Assembly (NCBI RefSeq): GCF_009846885.1
Contig: NZ_WUWM01000005.1
Coordinates: 62,001-126,000 of the forward strand
Reading direction: 5' to 3'
Length of the DNA stretch: 64,000 bases
Source: Paenibacillus puerhi
GTDB lineage: Bacteria; Bacillota; Bacilli; Paenibacillales; NBRC-103111
Positions 33,476 to 42,715 of this stretch are shown piece after piece. Both the position numbers and the translations under genes were made by a program. Below the pieces are notes generated by a model. That model was not told where the DNA came from, made no database searches, and worked only from the letters and a program-made list of their open reading frames with translations. Within the stretch, counting starts at the first letter, position 1; the number at the start of each line of letters is the position of its first letter.

Positions 33476-35782
33476 ATGAGTAACCAAGTGAGAACAGGCA
33501 GTTTGGGATATCCGAGAATCGGGGAGCAGCGCGAGTGGAAAAAAGCACTGGAGACGTTCTGGGCAGGAAAGACGGACGAGAAGGCTTTGTTGTCCGAGAT
33601 GGAGACGCTGCTCCTCGGGCAGCTGCGGCGCCAGCAGGCGAAGGGACTCGACTTCATTCCGCTCAATGATTTTACGTATTACGATCATATGCTGGACACG
33701 GCCGTTATGTTCGGCATCGTGCCGGAGCGGTACGGCCATCCGGGAGGAAAGGTGTCCCTGGATACATATTTTGCGATGGCAAGGGGCAGCGCCGGTGCTG
33801 TAGCGAGCGAGATGACCAAGTGGTTCAATACGAATTACCACTATATCGTGCCTGAGATCGGCGAAAGCAAGCCTTACCTGGCCGAGAACAAGCCGCTGGC
33901 CGCCTACCGCTTCGCTAAGGAACAAGCGGGTATCGAGGGCCGCCCTGTCGTCGTCGGGTTATATACCTTCCTCAGGCTGTCCAAGGGCTTTGCTTCCTCC
34001 CGGCTTGCCGAGAAGGCAGAGCAGTTCCTCCCGGTGTATGTCCAGCTGCTGCAAGAGCTTAAGCAGGAGGGCGTCCAGTGGGTTCAGATCGATGAACCGG
34101 CGCTGGTGCAGGATACGTCGCTGGAGCAGCTTAGACTGGTGCAGCATATCTATGCCGAGCTGCGCCGCCAGGTACCGGACTTACGTATCCTGCTGCAGAC
34201 CTACTTCGAGGCGGTAGACCACTTCGAGCAGGTGGCCGCCCTGCCGGTAGCTGCCATCGGTCTGGACTTTGTTCACGACGGGGGGAAGCATCTGGAGCAG
34301 CTGGAGCGCCACGGCTGGCCGCAGGACAAGGTACTTGCCGCCGGCATCATCGACGGACGCAACGTGTGGCGTTCCGATCTGGATGCCAAGCTGGAGCTGA
34401 TCGGCCGCCTGTCGGCATACGTTCCCGCCGACCGGCTCATCCTGCAGCCCTCCTCCAGCCTGCTGCATGTGCCGGTGACGGTAGACCGCGAGGACAAGCT
34501 AAAGCCGGAGATCAAGGACGCGCTGGCGTTCGCCGATCAGAAGCTGGATGAGCTGGCGCTGCTCGCCCGGGCGGTCCGCGAGGGCCGGGATGCGGTGGCT
34601 TCCGAGCTGGCGGCCGCCCGCGACGCGCTGACGCGCTTCCGTTCGCTGCCTGAGCGGAACCGGACGGATGTGGCCGAGCGTCTGGCGGGCATCGCCCAGG
34701 TGGGCGATACGCGCAGCCTGCCGTTCGCGGAGCGGTTCAAGGTGCAGCAGGAGAAGTGGAAGCTCCCTCTGCTGCCTACGACGACGATCGGCAGCTTCCC
34801 GCAGACGATGGAGGTGCGCCAGGCGCGCCAGCAATGGCGCAAGGGCAGTCTGGACGATGCCGCCTACGAGGCCTTTGTAAACCAGGAGATCGAAAGCTGC
34901 ATCCGGCTGCAGGAGGAGATTGGCCTTGATGTGCTGGTACACGGCGAATTCGAGCGGACGGATATGGTGGAATTTTTCGGCGAAAAGCTGGCCGGGTTTT
35001 TCTTCACGGCGAACGGCTGGGTGCAGTCGTACGGTTCCCGCTGCGTGAAGCCGCCGGTGATCTACGCCGACGTTGCCTTCGTAGAGCCGATGACCGTCAA
35101 AGAAAGCGCGTATGCACAATCGCTGTCCTCGCGTCCGGTTAAAGGCATGCTGACGGGACCGGTTACGATACTGAACTGGTCGTTCGTCCGGGACGACCTA
35201 AGCCGCGAGCAGGTATCGAGCCAGATCGCGCTGGCGCTGCGGCAGGAGGTCGAGGCGCTGGAGGGCGCGGGCATCGAGATGATCCAGGTGGATGAGCCGG
35301 CTGTTCGTGAAGGCTTGCCGCTGAAGGGCAGCGACCATGAGCATTACTTGAACTGGGCCGTCCGGTCGTTCCGCATCGCCACCGCCTCCGTTCGCGCTAC
35401 GACGCAAATTCACACGCATATGTGCTATTGCGAGTTCCATGATATGATCGACTCGATCACGGCCATGGATGCGGATGTGATCTCGATCGAAACCTCGCGC
35501 AGCCATGGCGAGCTGATCGCGAGCTTCGAGCTGCAGGGCTATGACCATGGCATCGGCCTGGGCGTCTACGATATTCACAGCCCGCGTGTGCCTGATGTTC
35601 GGGAGATGGAGGACATGATCGACCGGGCGCTGAAAGCGCTGGACCCTAGATTGTTCTGGATCAATCCGGACTGCGGCCTGAAAACACGTGGATGGCCGGA
35701 GACGGAGAAGTCCCTGCGCCATATGGTGGAGGCGGCTCTGGCCGCTCGCGAACGGCTTCAACCGGCACAGGTAAATTCATAG
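33476..35782 (+). CDS. metE: cobalamin-independent methionine synthase MetE
   Basis: 768 residues, full family length. It transfers a methyl group from 5-methyltetrahydropteroyl-triglutamate to homocysteine. The C-terminal catalytic barrel begins LLPTTTIGSFPQT. The zinc ligands are His and Cys in THMCYCEF (near residue 647) and Cys in NPDCGLKTRGW (near 732). The N-terminal half is the duplicated, non-catalytic barrel. GGGAGG precedes the ATG. Placement behind a cobalamin riboswitch implies that the organism also has the B12-dependent MetH. Monocistronic, with terminators on both sides. Confidence 0.97.
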   Translation: MSNQVRTGSLGYPRIGEQREWKKALETFWAGKTDEKALLSEMETLLLGQLRRQQAKGLDFIPLNDFTYYDHMLDTAVMFGIVPERYGHPGGKVSLDTYFAMARGSAGAVASEMTKWFNTNYHYIVPEIGESKPYLAENKPLAAYRFAKEQAGIEGRPVVVGLYTFLRLSKGFASSRLAEKAEQFLPVYVQLLQELKQEGVQWVQIDEPALVQDTSLEQLRLVQHIYAELRRQVPDLRILLQTYFEAVDHFEQVAALPVAAIGLDFVHDGGKHLEQLERHGWPQDKVLAAGIIDGRNVWRSDLDAKLELIGRLSAYVPADRLILQPSSSLLHVPVTVDREDKLKPEIKDALAFADQKLDELALLARAVREGRDAVASELAAARDALTRFRSLPERNRTDVAERLAGIAQVGDTRSLPFAERFKVQQEKWKLPLLPTTTIGSFPQTMEVRQARQQWRKGSLDDAAYEAFVNQEIESCIRLQEEIGLDVLVHGEFERTDMVEFFGEKLAGFFFTANGWVQSYGSRCVKPPVIYADVAFVEPMTVKESAYAQSLSSRPVKGMLTGPVTILNWSFVRDDLSREQVSSQIALALRQEVEALEGAGIEMIQVDEPAVREGLPLKGSDHEHYLNWAVRSFRIATASVRATTQIHTHMCYCEFHDMIDSITAMDADVISIETSRSHGELIASFELQGYDHGIGLGVYDIHSPRVPDVREMEDMIDRALKALDPRLFWINPDCGLKTRGWPETEKSLRHMVEAALAARERLQPAQVNS

Positions 35783-35810
35783 AGGTAGGTTATCCCTATT
35801 CTAAGGAAGA

Positions 35811-35852
35811 AACCCGCAGACAACGCACATGGGGCGTTGCTGCGGGTTTTTT
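35811..35852 (+). terminator. metE terminator
   Basis: AACCCGCAG (35811-35819) pairs with CTGCGGGTT (35840-35848), with a further CAACGC/GCGTTG helix inside, then a T run. Confidence 0.93.
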
Positions 35853-35889
35853 AGCTTAAGCTGAGGAACCGGGCGGGGAGTAGGCCCTC

Positions 35890-35919
35890 TTTACAGAGCT
35901 AGATAACACGTGTTAATAT
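35890..35919 (+). promoter_or_regulatory. promoter with palindromic operator before the first YesN-like regulator
   Basis: TTTACA (35890-35895), 18-bp spacer, TAATAT (35914-35919). The perfect palindrome TAACACGTGTTA (35904-35915) lies in the spacer and overlaps the -10, as a repressor operator would. Confidence 0.5.
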
Positions 35920-35998
35920 TCGTCGCATAGGGCAAATGCGGAGCAATCGATTTCTCTCCGAATGTTGGCCGAAGCGGTTGCCCACGAAGGGAGACACC

Positions 35999-38242
35999 AT
36001 GAAGAAGACCTGGTTCTATCGCCTGCTATTCTCGTATTTCCCGATTTTTTTCAGTCTGACCTCCATCCTGGTCCTGGTGACCTTCCTGCTTCTCAGTGAA
36101 ATGTCTCAGCGGGAGACGGCCAATGGGAATCAGCAGCTTGTCCGCCATTTGATGCAGCTCATCGACTATTCCTTGAAGGAGACCGACAACGCGCTCATCA
36201 AGGAGCTGGAGACCGATGAGAAGCTGAGAGGCTTTTTTCAGGGGGACGGAGCTATCACCTATTTCGATACTTATGAAATATCCAAGCGAATTCATCAGAT
36301 GGGGGGACCCGACGGCCTGATCGATTCGATCTATTTGTACCGCTATGCGGACAGTATGGTACTGAGCACCAATACGTTCATTCCGTTGGAGCGGTTTGGT
36401 GACCGGGAGTTTGCGGCGAGCCGGGCGGATCGCGGGGTGCTATTTGAGTTATCGGGTCCACGTACCTACATGGAATTTCAGGATCAGGAACGGTACCCGC
36501 CATCCGTCGTCTCGATGGTTAGGAAATACCCGCTGCTGCAGGGCGGGCAGGGGCTGATCGTCGTCAATGTCAGCTTGTCCAAGATCGGGAAGCGGCTTGC
36601 CGAGCTGACCGGACCAGGCAGCTTCGTCGAAATCCGCGATTCTGGCGGAACGGTCATCGCAGGACCCGCGGGCGCCGACGGGAAACTGCCCGGCTCGACA
36701 TTGTCCCAGCTCAGCTCGGATTATACGGGGTGGTCCTATACAGGCGGGGTTCATGATGACAATGTATTCCGTTATGTATCCTTATTCTCCTATGTGTGGA
36801 TTGCGGCCAGTCTGATCGTCGTGATCGTCGGCACGGTGTGGATGACGTATGTCACCCGCAGGAACTACAAGCCGATCGAGGAAATTATGGAACGGATTCA
36901 ACGGTATTCGAAGAGCCGCAGCTCGAAGCTTTCCCGCAAAGGGCAGGATGAATTCAAATTCATCGAGCAGGCGCTGGACAGTCTGATCGACCAGTCGAAC
37001 ACGTATCAGAAAAGGCATGAGGAGGATTCCGTCTATCGCCGCCGGCATTTTTTCACGGAGCTGCTGGAAGGGAACCGGCCGATTGACAGGGAGGAATGGG
37101 ATCGGGAGACGGACCGTTTCGGTCTGCCGGCGACCTATCGGACATTGGCTGTCGCCATCTTCGAGATAGATAAATATTCGACCGTGCAGTCCACCTACTC
37201 GCAGCGGGATATGTATTTGCTCAAGTTTGTGCTGAACAGCGTGGTCAAGGAGTTGGCCGAGACGCATCGGGTCGCGGTTTGGGCGGAATGGACGGCCCAG
37301 CATCAACTGACCGCCTTGTATCAAAGCCACCGAGAGGAGGCTGAAGCGGAAGAGGAGCTGCTGAAGGTAGCCGGAGAAGTGCAGGCCTGGGTGATGGCTA
37401 ACCTGGAGTTTACCGTGACGGTCGGACTAGGGGCTGCCGTAGACGATATCCCGAAAGTGCCCGAGTCGTATACCCAGTCGCAGCAAGCGCTGGAATATAA
37501 GGCCAGCCTTGGCTTGAACCGAATCATTTCCTACCAGGACATACTGTCCGGCGAAAGCGAAACTTACCGATATCTCCAGCTGATCCGCAGCTTCGCCCGG
37601 GCATTCCGGACAGGAGATGATGATTGGCGGGAGATGTTCCAAGCGGTTTTCCGGGAAATACGCGCTCAGCGTCTGCCCCGGGAGGAGCTGGTGCAGGTGC
37701 TTGGCACGTTCATCGATCATTTATACCGCGAGATGATCGAGCTTCCGCCTGACATCCAGGATGTCTGGAAGAACGAGATCGTCGGGAAGCTGAATGAGCT
37801 TCGGGATACGTTTGACTGGAGCGGAGAGATGGAAACCCGGTTTGTGGCCATACTCGATGAATTCAGCGACAGGCTTCGCGAGCAGCAGGAGAGCCGCAGT
37901 CACTACAAGCTGATCAGCGAGGTCAAAGTCTATATCGATACCGAGTATGCGAACCCGGACCTCTCCCTGAACCAGCTATGCGAGAAGTTCGGTCTGAACG
38001 GCAAATATGTGAGCCGTCTGTTCAAAGAAACGTTCGGCGAGAAGCTGGTCGACTATCTGGTCGGCGTCCGGATCGCCCAGAGCCGCAGGCTGCTGGAGGA
38101 GACGTCGTTATCGCTGAAGCAAATCGCTCTCGAGGTTGGCTACCTCCACGATATCTCCTATATCCGCGCGTTCAAGAAGGTCATGGGAACGACGCCGGGC
38201 GATTATCGGAAGAGTCATGGCGATTTTCAAGCGCCTTCTTAA
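35999..38242 (+). CDS. membrane-bound YesN-like AraC-family sensor-regulator
   Basis: 747 residues. A membrane helix near 9-31, an extracellular Cache-like sensing region (~35-255), a second helix near 259-280 (LFSYVWIAASLIVVIVGTVW), a linker and middle domain, and a C-terminal AraC DNA-binding domain (~650-745: PDLSLNQLCEKFGLNGKYV and SLKQIALEVGYLHDISYIRA). One polypeptide thus senses outside and binds DNA inside. The start at 35999 follows AAGGGAG. It precedes the GH28-like gene and probably controls part of the plant-polysaccharide locus. Confidence 0.92.
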   Translation: MKKTWFYRLLFSYFPIFFSLTSILVLVTFLLLSEMSQRETANGNQQLVRHLMQLIDYSLKETDNALIKELETDEKLRGFFQGDGAITYFDTYEISKRIHQMGGPDGLIDSIYLYRYADSMVLSTNTFIPLERFGDREFAASRADRGVLFELSGPRTYMEFQDQERYPPSVVSMVRKYPLLQGGQGLIVVNVSLSKIGKRLAELTGPGSFVEIRDSGGTVIAGPAGADGKLPGSTLSQLSSDYTGWSYTGGVHDDNVFRYVSLFSYVWIAASLIVVIVGTVWMTYVTRRNYKPIEEIMERIQRYSKSRSSKLSRKGQDEFKFIEQALDSLIDQSNTYQKRHEEDSVYRRRHFFTELLEGNRPIDREEWDRETDRFGLPATYRTLAVAIFEIDKYSTVQSTYSQRDMYLLKFVLNSVVKELAETHRVAVWAEWTAQHQLTALYQSHREEAEAEEELLKVAGEVQAWVMANLEFTVTVGLGAAVDDIPKVPESYTQSQQALEYKASLGLNRIISYQDILSGESETYRYLQLIRSFARAFRTGDDDWREMFQAVFREIRAQRLPREELVQVLGTFIDHLYREMIELPPDIQDVWKNEIVGKLNELRDTFDWSGEMETRFVAILDEFSDRLREQQESRSHYKLISEVKVYIDTEYANPDLSLNQLCEKFGLNGKYVSRLFKETFGEKLVDYLVGVRIAQSRRLLEETSLSLKQIALEVGYLHDISYIRAFKKVMGTTPGDYRKSHGDFQAPS

Positions 38243-38282
38243 GTTAAGAGGCATGTCGGGCAAGACAGGAAGAAGTTTAGCG

Positions 38283-38330
38283 AAGAGCTGTCTTCACGGG
38301 TCGCAATGATCCTTGGGGGCAGCTCTTTAT
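38283..38330 (+). terminator. weak terminator-like hairpin
   Basis: AAGAGCTG (38283-38290) pairs with CAGCTCTT (38320-38327), followed by TAT only. It may end the regulator transcript. A long loop separates the arms, so confidence is modest. Confidence 0.4.
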
Positions 38331-38383
38331 GCGTCGTTATCGGAACGAAGAAGTTCAAGAAATCGAGGGTTTCGACCATCATA

Positions 38384-38400
38384 TGCCCTAATGATTGTAT
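38384..38400 (+). promoter_or_regulatory. putative regulon operator, site A
   Basis: TGCCCTAATGATTGTAT, one of six related 17-nt motifs upstream of genes in this locus. It lies 58 bp before the GH28-like start. A small inverted repeat CGGAA-A-TTCCG (38402-38412) follows directly. Likely bound by one of the two YesN-like regulators. Confidence 0.55.
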
Positions 38401-38457
38401 ACGGAAATTCCGCATTCCCTTAAGGTAGAGGAGAAGATCAGAAGGAGATGACAGATC

Positions 38458-39996
38458 ATGAACACTTATAATATTCGGGATTTTGGTGCCGTGGGTGATG
38501 GGATTACAAAAGATACCGCAAGTATACAAGCAGCCATCGACCGCTGCTCGGAGACAGGCGGGGGGACGGTTATTGTTCCTCAGGGGCAGTTTCTCTCCGG
38601 CACGATCATGCTGAAGTCGGATGTCAACCTGCATCTGTCTGCGAATGGACGGATCATCAGCAGCATGGAAGAGCAGGACTTCGATCCGCTCCAGGGCGGC
38701 GGACGCTGTGGTCTGCTGTCGGCACGGGGCGCGGATCGGATAGCCGTGACGGGCATGGGGACGATCGACGGGCAAGGCCCGCGGTTTGTGGAGGAAGACA
38801 ACGGCATCGGCGACCATGTGCTGCTTCCGCTCTTCGAATTCCGTCCCAAGCTGATTGATCTGGAAGGGTGCAAGGACGTCATTTTCCGGGATGTTACGCT
38901 GTATCAGGCTTCCTCCTGGTGCCTGCATATGACCGGCTGCAACCGGGTTAACATTCAGGGTATCAAGATCATCGGACAACTGCGGGGCCCTAATAATGAC
39001 GGCATCGATCCGGACAGCTGCAAGGACGTGCATATCTCCGATTGCCATATCGAAGCCGGTGATGATTGCATCGTGTTGAAGACGACGGAGCATGGGGCCA
39101 GGCATTATGGAACCTGTGAGAATATTACGGTAACGAACTGTACGCTGATCTCCCGTTCAACAGCACTCAAGATTGGAACAGAGACGCATGCGGACATCCG
39201 TAATGTTGTGTTTCAGAACTGCGTTATTCGCTATACGAACCGCGGGATGGGGGTCTGGGCAAGGGACGGAGGGACGATCGAGAACATATTATTCTCCAAC
39301 ATCGTCGTCGAAACAAGGCTATTCAGCGATGAGCTGGAGCAGACGCGCAAGCGGAAGTGGTGGGGCAAGGGCGAGCCGATCTTTGTTTCGGTGGACCGGC
39401 GTACCCCGGATGTGTTTCCCGGAAAAATCCGCAATATCCGCTTCAATCATATTTTGGCCGACTCGGAGAATGCGATTTATCTGGAGGGGACGGAGGACAG
39501 CATGCTGGAAGGCATCGCAATCCGCAACCTGAAGGTTACGATGCGAGACAAAAGCGGGTATCCCGGTGGCGTTTTCGACCCCAATCCGTCGGCGCGTCGC
39601 GTTTACCACCATACGATTCCCGCCGTGTTCTGCCGCTATGGGAAGCAGATCTCGCTGGAAGACGTCGAGGTAGGCTGGAGCGGACAGCCGAACCGGCACT
39701 GGGAAAATGCGCTGTACGGCGTCCATCTCGATGAGCTGTCTCTGAAGGGCTTCCGTGGAGGTCCGGCGAAAAAGGGGTTGAACGCTATCGAGCTGAAGGA
39801 TGTACGGAGCTTGTCGGTGGAAGGCTGCAAGGCGGTATCCGATACCGATGCCTTCTTATCTCTGGATAATGTGGACGCCAGCCAGTTGTTCATCGTGGGC
39901 AATGACTTTTCGAAGGCCCGGGAGGCTGTCCGGTTCGCGGAAGATGCTCCGCCGGTCTACTTCGCGGCATCGAACAAGCTTCCTGAGCTACCTTAA
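38458..39996 (+). CDS. GH28-like parallel beta-helix protein with altered active site
   Basis: 512 residues, no signal peptide. N-terminus YNIRDFGAVGDGITKDTASI is typical of pectin-lyase-fold GH28 proteins. The Asp motifs are kept: PNNDGIDPDSC near residue 180 and AGDDCIVLK near 201. The His motif (GHG) is replaced by SRSTALKIG near 232, and the RIK motif by RGMGVWARDGG near 262. This places it in a divergent GH28 subgroup that may use a different mechanism or substrate. GGAGATGA lies before the ATG. It is downstream of operator site A and probably processes imported pectin fragments. Confidence 0.85.
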   Translation: MNTYNIRDFGAVGDGITKDTASIQAAIDRCSETGGGTVIVPQGQFLSGTIMLKSDVNLHLSANGRIISSMEEQDFDPLQGGGRCGLLSARGADRIAVTGMGTIDGQGPRFVEEDNGIGDHVLLPLFEFRPKLIDLEGCKDVIFRDVTLYQASSWCLHMTGCNRVNIQGIKIIGQLRGPNNDGIDPDSCKDVHISDCHIEAGDDCIVLKTTEHGARHYGTCENITVTNCTLISRSTALKIGTETHADIRNVVFQNCVIRYTNRGMGVWARDGGTIENILFSNIVVETRLFSDELEQTRKRKWWGKGEPIFVSVDRRTPDVFPGKIRNIRFNHILADSENAIYLEGTEDSMLEGIAIRNLKVTMRDKSGYPGGVFDPNPSARRVYHHTIPAVFCRYGKQISLEDVEVGWSGQPNRHWENALYGVHLDELSLKGFRGGPAKKGLNAIELKDVRSLSVEGCKAVSDTDAFLSLDNVDASQLFIVGNDFSKAREAVRFAEDAPPVYFAASNKLPELP

Positions 39997-40034
39997 ACTG
40001 CGCATGCTGCCTTTGATGCCGTCTGATAAGCAAA

Positions 40035-40087
40035 CCAACAAGCTGCGCCGGTCCCTTGGTGATGAAGGGACCGGCGCAGCTTGTTGG
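40035..40087. terminator. 23-bp perfect hairpin without U-tract
   Basis: 40035-40057 is the exact reverse complement of 40065-40087, loop GGTGATG. The stem starts CCAACAAGCTGCGCC. No T run follows. It may still act as a transcript end or RNase-stable 3' structure for the GH28-like gene. Confidence 0.65.
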
Positions 40088-40146
40088 CTAAGCGAGGCGG
40101 CTTGGCTTAAGCTTTAGAGAGTTTAATCAGAATCCTGAGCAAGTTC

Positions 40147-40199
40147 TGCCCTAGTGATTATCGAATCGGTTTGAATGGTAAATTGCTTTTCATTATAAT
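40147..40199 (+). promoter_or_regulatory. promoter and operator site B of the second YesN-like regulator
   Basis: Operator-like TGCCCTAGTGATTATCG (40147-40163) lies 7 bp before TTGAAT (40171-40176), which is 17 bp from a perfect TATAAT (40194-40199). The strong -10 and the motif just upstream suggest autoregulation. Confidence 0.7.
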
Positions 40200-40234
40200 A
40201 AGGGCATTCGTTTGATTCATCACAAGGGGGAACT

Positions 40235-42493
40235 ATGTGGAGATCGAAGTATCTAAGAAGACTTACCGTATTTTGTCTGATTCTTGTTACCATACCGGTT
40301 ATCTCACTGGGGATTCTTTCCTATATGAAAGCACGCGGGATTATCGAAGAGAAGGTTATTCAAGGACAAGTGCAGGTGCTCAACCAGACAAGATTAAAGG
40401 TAGAGCAGTTGCTGCAAACCATCGATAATTCCATGATTCAATTTACGATCAGCCCGATCGTCAGCCAAAGTATTCGCGCAAATCTCGCGGCCCGTGATTT
40501 TCAGAAAATCAATGATCTGACCGAAGGGCTGCACAAGCTTCAGACTTATGATGTAGGCATGAAAAATGTTAGGCTGTCCAGCCTGGAGGGCCGCTGGTCG
40601 CTGGATAACAACGCCTTCGCTCCTTTATCGGAGGAAGGCTTGAAAATGCTTACACAAATTGCCAGCACTCATGAAACCTCCATGTGGGTAACCGACGTGG
40701 AGTCTCGGGATGTCAGGCTCGTCAAAAAACTGCCGATTAATGCCGTAAATAATCCGGCCGGCATACTGGAGGTTACGGTCCCGGATTCTCGGCTGCAGAA
40801 ACTGGTTCCTGACATGACGGTGGAATCCATGACGTTGATTCTAGACGGGCAATATCGCCTTCTGACGCATGATACGAGCAACCCGACTTTTTCGCAGGAT
40901 ACGATTGAAGGGGTTATCGGCCATCTGAAGACGCTGGATGCCAAAGAGGGATACACGACGGTGCAGCTTAATCACGTGACGGTCGGGATCGCTTACAGCC
41001 ACTCCGACTACAACGGCTGGAACTATATATCGCTCGTATCCATCGAGCTGATTACGAAGGATTCACGGGCGATTGGGTTTTACACGATACTCATATGCTC
41101 CGTTATTTTTGTTCTGCTGCTTGTCATATTGTTGTTCGGCTCGCACAGCATGTATAAGCCGATCCGCCAGGTGATCGAGATCGGACTGGGTCGCCCGATG
41201 GACGAGATGAAGAACCTGCAGGCCGAGGATGAATTTCAGGTGATCGGGGAACATATCCGGACACTCAAGCTGTCCCAAACGAAGCTGCTTGAACAAATTC
41301 AAGGCCAGACCCGCAAGCTCAAGGAGTTTTTCATCCGGAAGCTGCTTCTTGGCGAACTGGGCACCCGGGAAATTCAGGAGCGGGTCAGCCAGTATTATGA
41401 CGGTATGGACATCGACTCCTACTTCGTTCTTACCGTTCAGATCGATACGCTGGCCGAAACCCGCTTTAAGGAATCCGATCGTGATCTGCTGATGTTTGCC
41501 GTCAATAATATCGTTTCGGATCTAATATCACCTAACCGTCGCCTGGATCCCGTAGTACTGGGTGGCAATCAGGTGACGCTGCTCAAGATGACGGCCGATA
41601 CGCCCGAAGAAGCGAAGAACGAAGTTTACCTGGCGGCTGAAACGATTCAGGCGACAGTCCGCAGCTTGCTTGAGCTGAAGGTAAGTGTCGGGATCAGCCG
41701 CTTGAGCTCGAGCCTGGCCGCCGCGGAACAAGCTTACCGGGAAAGTCTGGGGGCGCTGAAATACCGTATCCGGTTTGGAGAAGAAACGATTCTTCATATG
41801 GAGGATGTTCTTCCCAACAGTCGTGTCCAGATGATATTTCCGGAATGGATCGAGAAGCAAATGATCGACGCGCTGATGGTGCCAGATCTGGAGAAGGCCG
41901 GTCAGCTGCTTCATGAATTTCTAAATATGACGCTGAAAGAAAATATGCACCATCAGGAATATCAAATGATACTGTTCCGTCTGCTGGCCGACCTGCTCCG
42001 TGAGCTGCAGAATGTCGACGAGGCGCTGCCTGCATTGGCCGACGGGGATCGTGAGCTCTTCCAGCAGCTTCTCGATCTGAAAACGGCAGCCGAGATCGAG
42101 CAATGGTTTATGAAGACGGTGCTAAAACCGATGGTAACGCTCATGAGCCGGAAGTGGGAAGCGCGCAACCGCAACATTTCCGAGCAAATGAAAGATATTA
42201 TTCATCATGAGTTCGAGTCTGATCTGACGCTGGACGTGTGCGCCGGTAAGCTTAACTATCATCCCAATTACCTCAAAACTGTTTTCCGCAAAGAAACGGG
42301 GACGAACTTCAGCGATTATGTGTCGCAATACAGATTGACCCAAGCGAAAAAGTGGCTGATCGAAACGGATATGAAAATATCAGAGATTGCCGAACGACTG
42401 CGCTATCAAAACTCGCAAAACTTTATTCGTTATTTCCGCAAGCTGGAGGATATGACACCCGGCGAATACCGGAAAAAATATCGATCTTCCTAG
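40235..42493 (+). CDS. membrane-bound YesN-like AraC-family sensor-regulator
   Basis: 752 residues. Membrane helix ~10-30 (LTVFCLILVTIPVISLGILS), extracellular Cache-like domain (~31-275), second helix ~279-302 (FYTILICSVIFVLLLVILLF), a long middle region and the C-terminal AraC HTH domain (~650-750: DLTLDVCAGKLNYHPNYLKT and MKISEIAERLRYQNSQNFIR). AAGGGGGA precedes the ATG. Its own promoter carries operator site B and the next genes carry sites C-F, so it is the best candidate for the protein that reads this motif. The ligand is probably an extracellular oligosaccharide or its binding protein. Confidence 0.92.
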   Translation: MWRSKYLRRLTVFCLILVTIPVISLGILSYMKARGIIEEKVIQGQVQVLNQTRLKVEQLLQTIDNSMIQFTISPIVSQSIRANLAARDFQKINDLTEGLHKLQTYDVGMKNVRLSSLEGRWSLDNNAFAPLSEEGLKMLTQIASTHETSMWVTDVESRDVRLVKKLPINAVNNPAGILEVTVPDSRLQKLVPDMTVESMTLILDGQYRLLTHDTSNPTFSQDTIEGVIGHLKTLDAKEGYTTVQLNHVTVGIAYSHSDYNGWNYISLVSIELITKDSRAIGFYTILICSVIFVLLLVILLFGSHSMYKPIRQVIEIGLGRPMDEMKNLQAEDEFQVIGEHIRTLKLSQTKLLEQIQGQTRKLKEFFIRKLLLGELGTREIQERVSQYYDGMDIDSYFVLTVQIDTLAETRFKESDRDLLMFAVNNIVSDLISPNRRLDPVVLGGNQVTLLKMTADTPEEAKNEVYLAAETIQATVRSLLELKVSVGISRLSSSLAAAEQAYRESLGALKYRIRFGEETILHMEDVLPNSRVQMIFPEWIEKQMIDALMVPDLEKAGQLLHEFLNMTLKENMHHQEYQMILFRLLADLLRELQNVDEALPALADGDRELFQQLLDLKTAAEIEQWFMKTVLKPMVTLMSRKWEARNRNISEQMKDIIHHEFESDLTLDVCAGKLNYHPNYLKTVFRKETGTNFSDYVSQYRLTQAKKWLIETDMKISEIAERLRYQNSQNFIRYFRKLEDMTPGEYRKKYRSS

Positions 42494-42518
42494 CCCCGGC
42501 CCCGCCGGGGTCTTTTTT
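42494..42518 (+). terminator. terminator of the regulator gene
   Basis: CCCCGG (42494-42499) pairs with CCGGGG (42505-42510), loop CCCCG, then TCTTTTTTT. It begins right at the stop codon. Confidence 0.88.
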
Positions 42519-42562
42519 TGTTGGCGGGGCGGATAGAGATCTGCTCTGATGATTACCAGGTC

Positions 42563-42643
42563 TGCCGCAGTGATTATTGAGCTGATAAGAGAGCACGTTC
42601 TGCCGGACGGATTATGTTCTAGAAGGTTACAGCCCCTTATAGT
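42563..42643 (+). promoter_or_regulatory. activator-type promoter of the GH43 gene, sites C and D
   Basis: Two operator-like motifs, TGCCGCAGTGATTATTG (42563-42579) and TGCCGGACGGATTATGT (42601-42617), 38 bp apart. A -10-like TATAGT (42638-42643) follows with no good -35; site D covers the -35 position, which suits activation by a bound AraC protein. Confidence 0.6.
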
Positions 42644-42715
42644 TAGGTTGAGGCGAGCAAGACATGACCATGCGGACAGTCAGCGCCAGGAACTTTAGCC
42701 ATAGGAGGGATAGAG

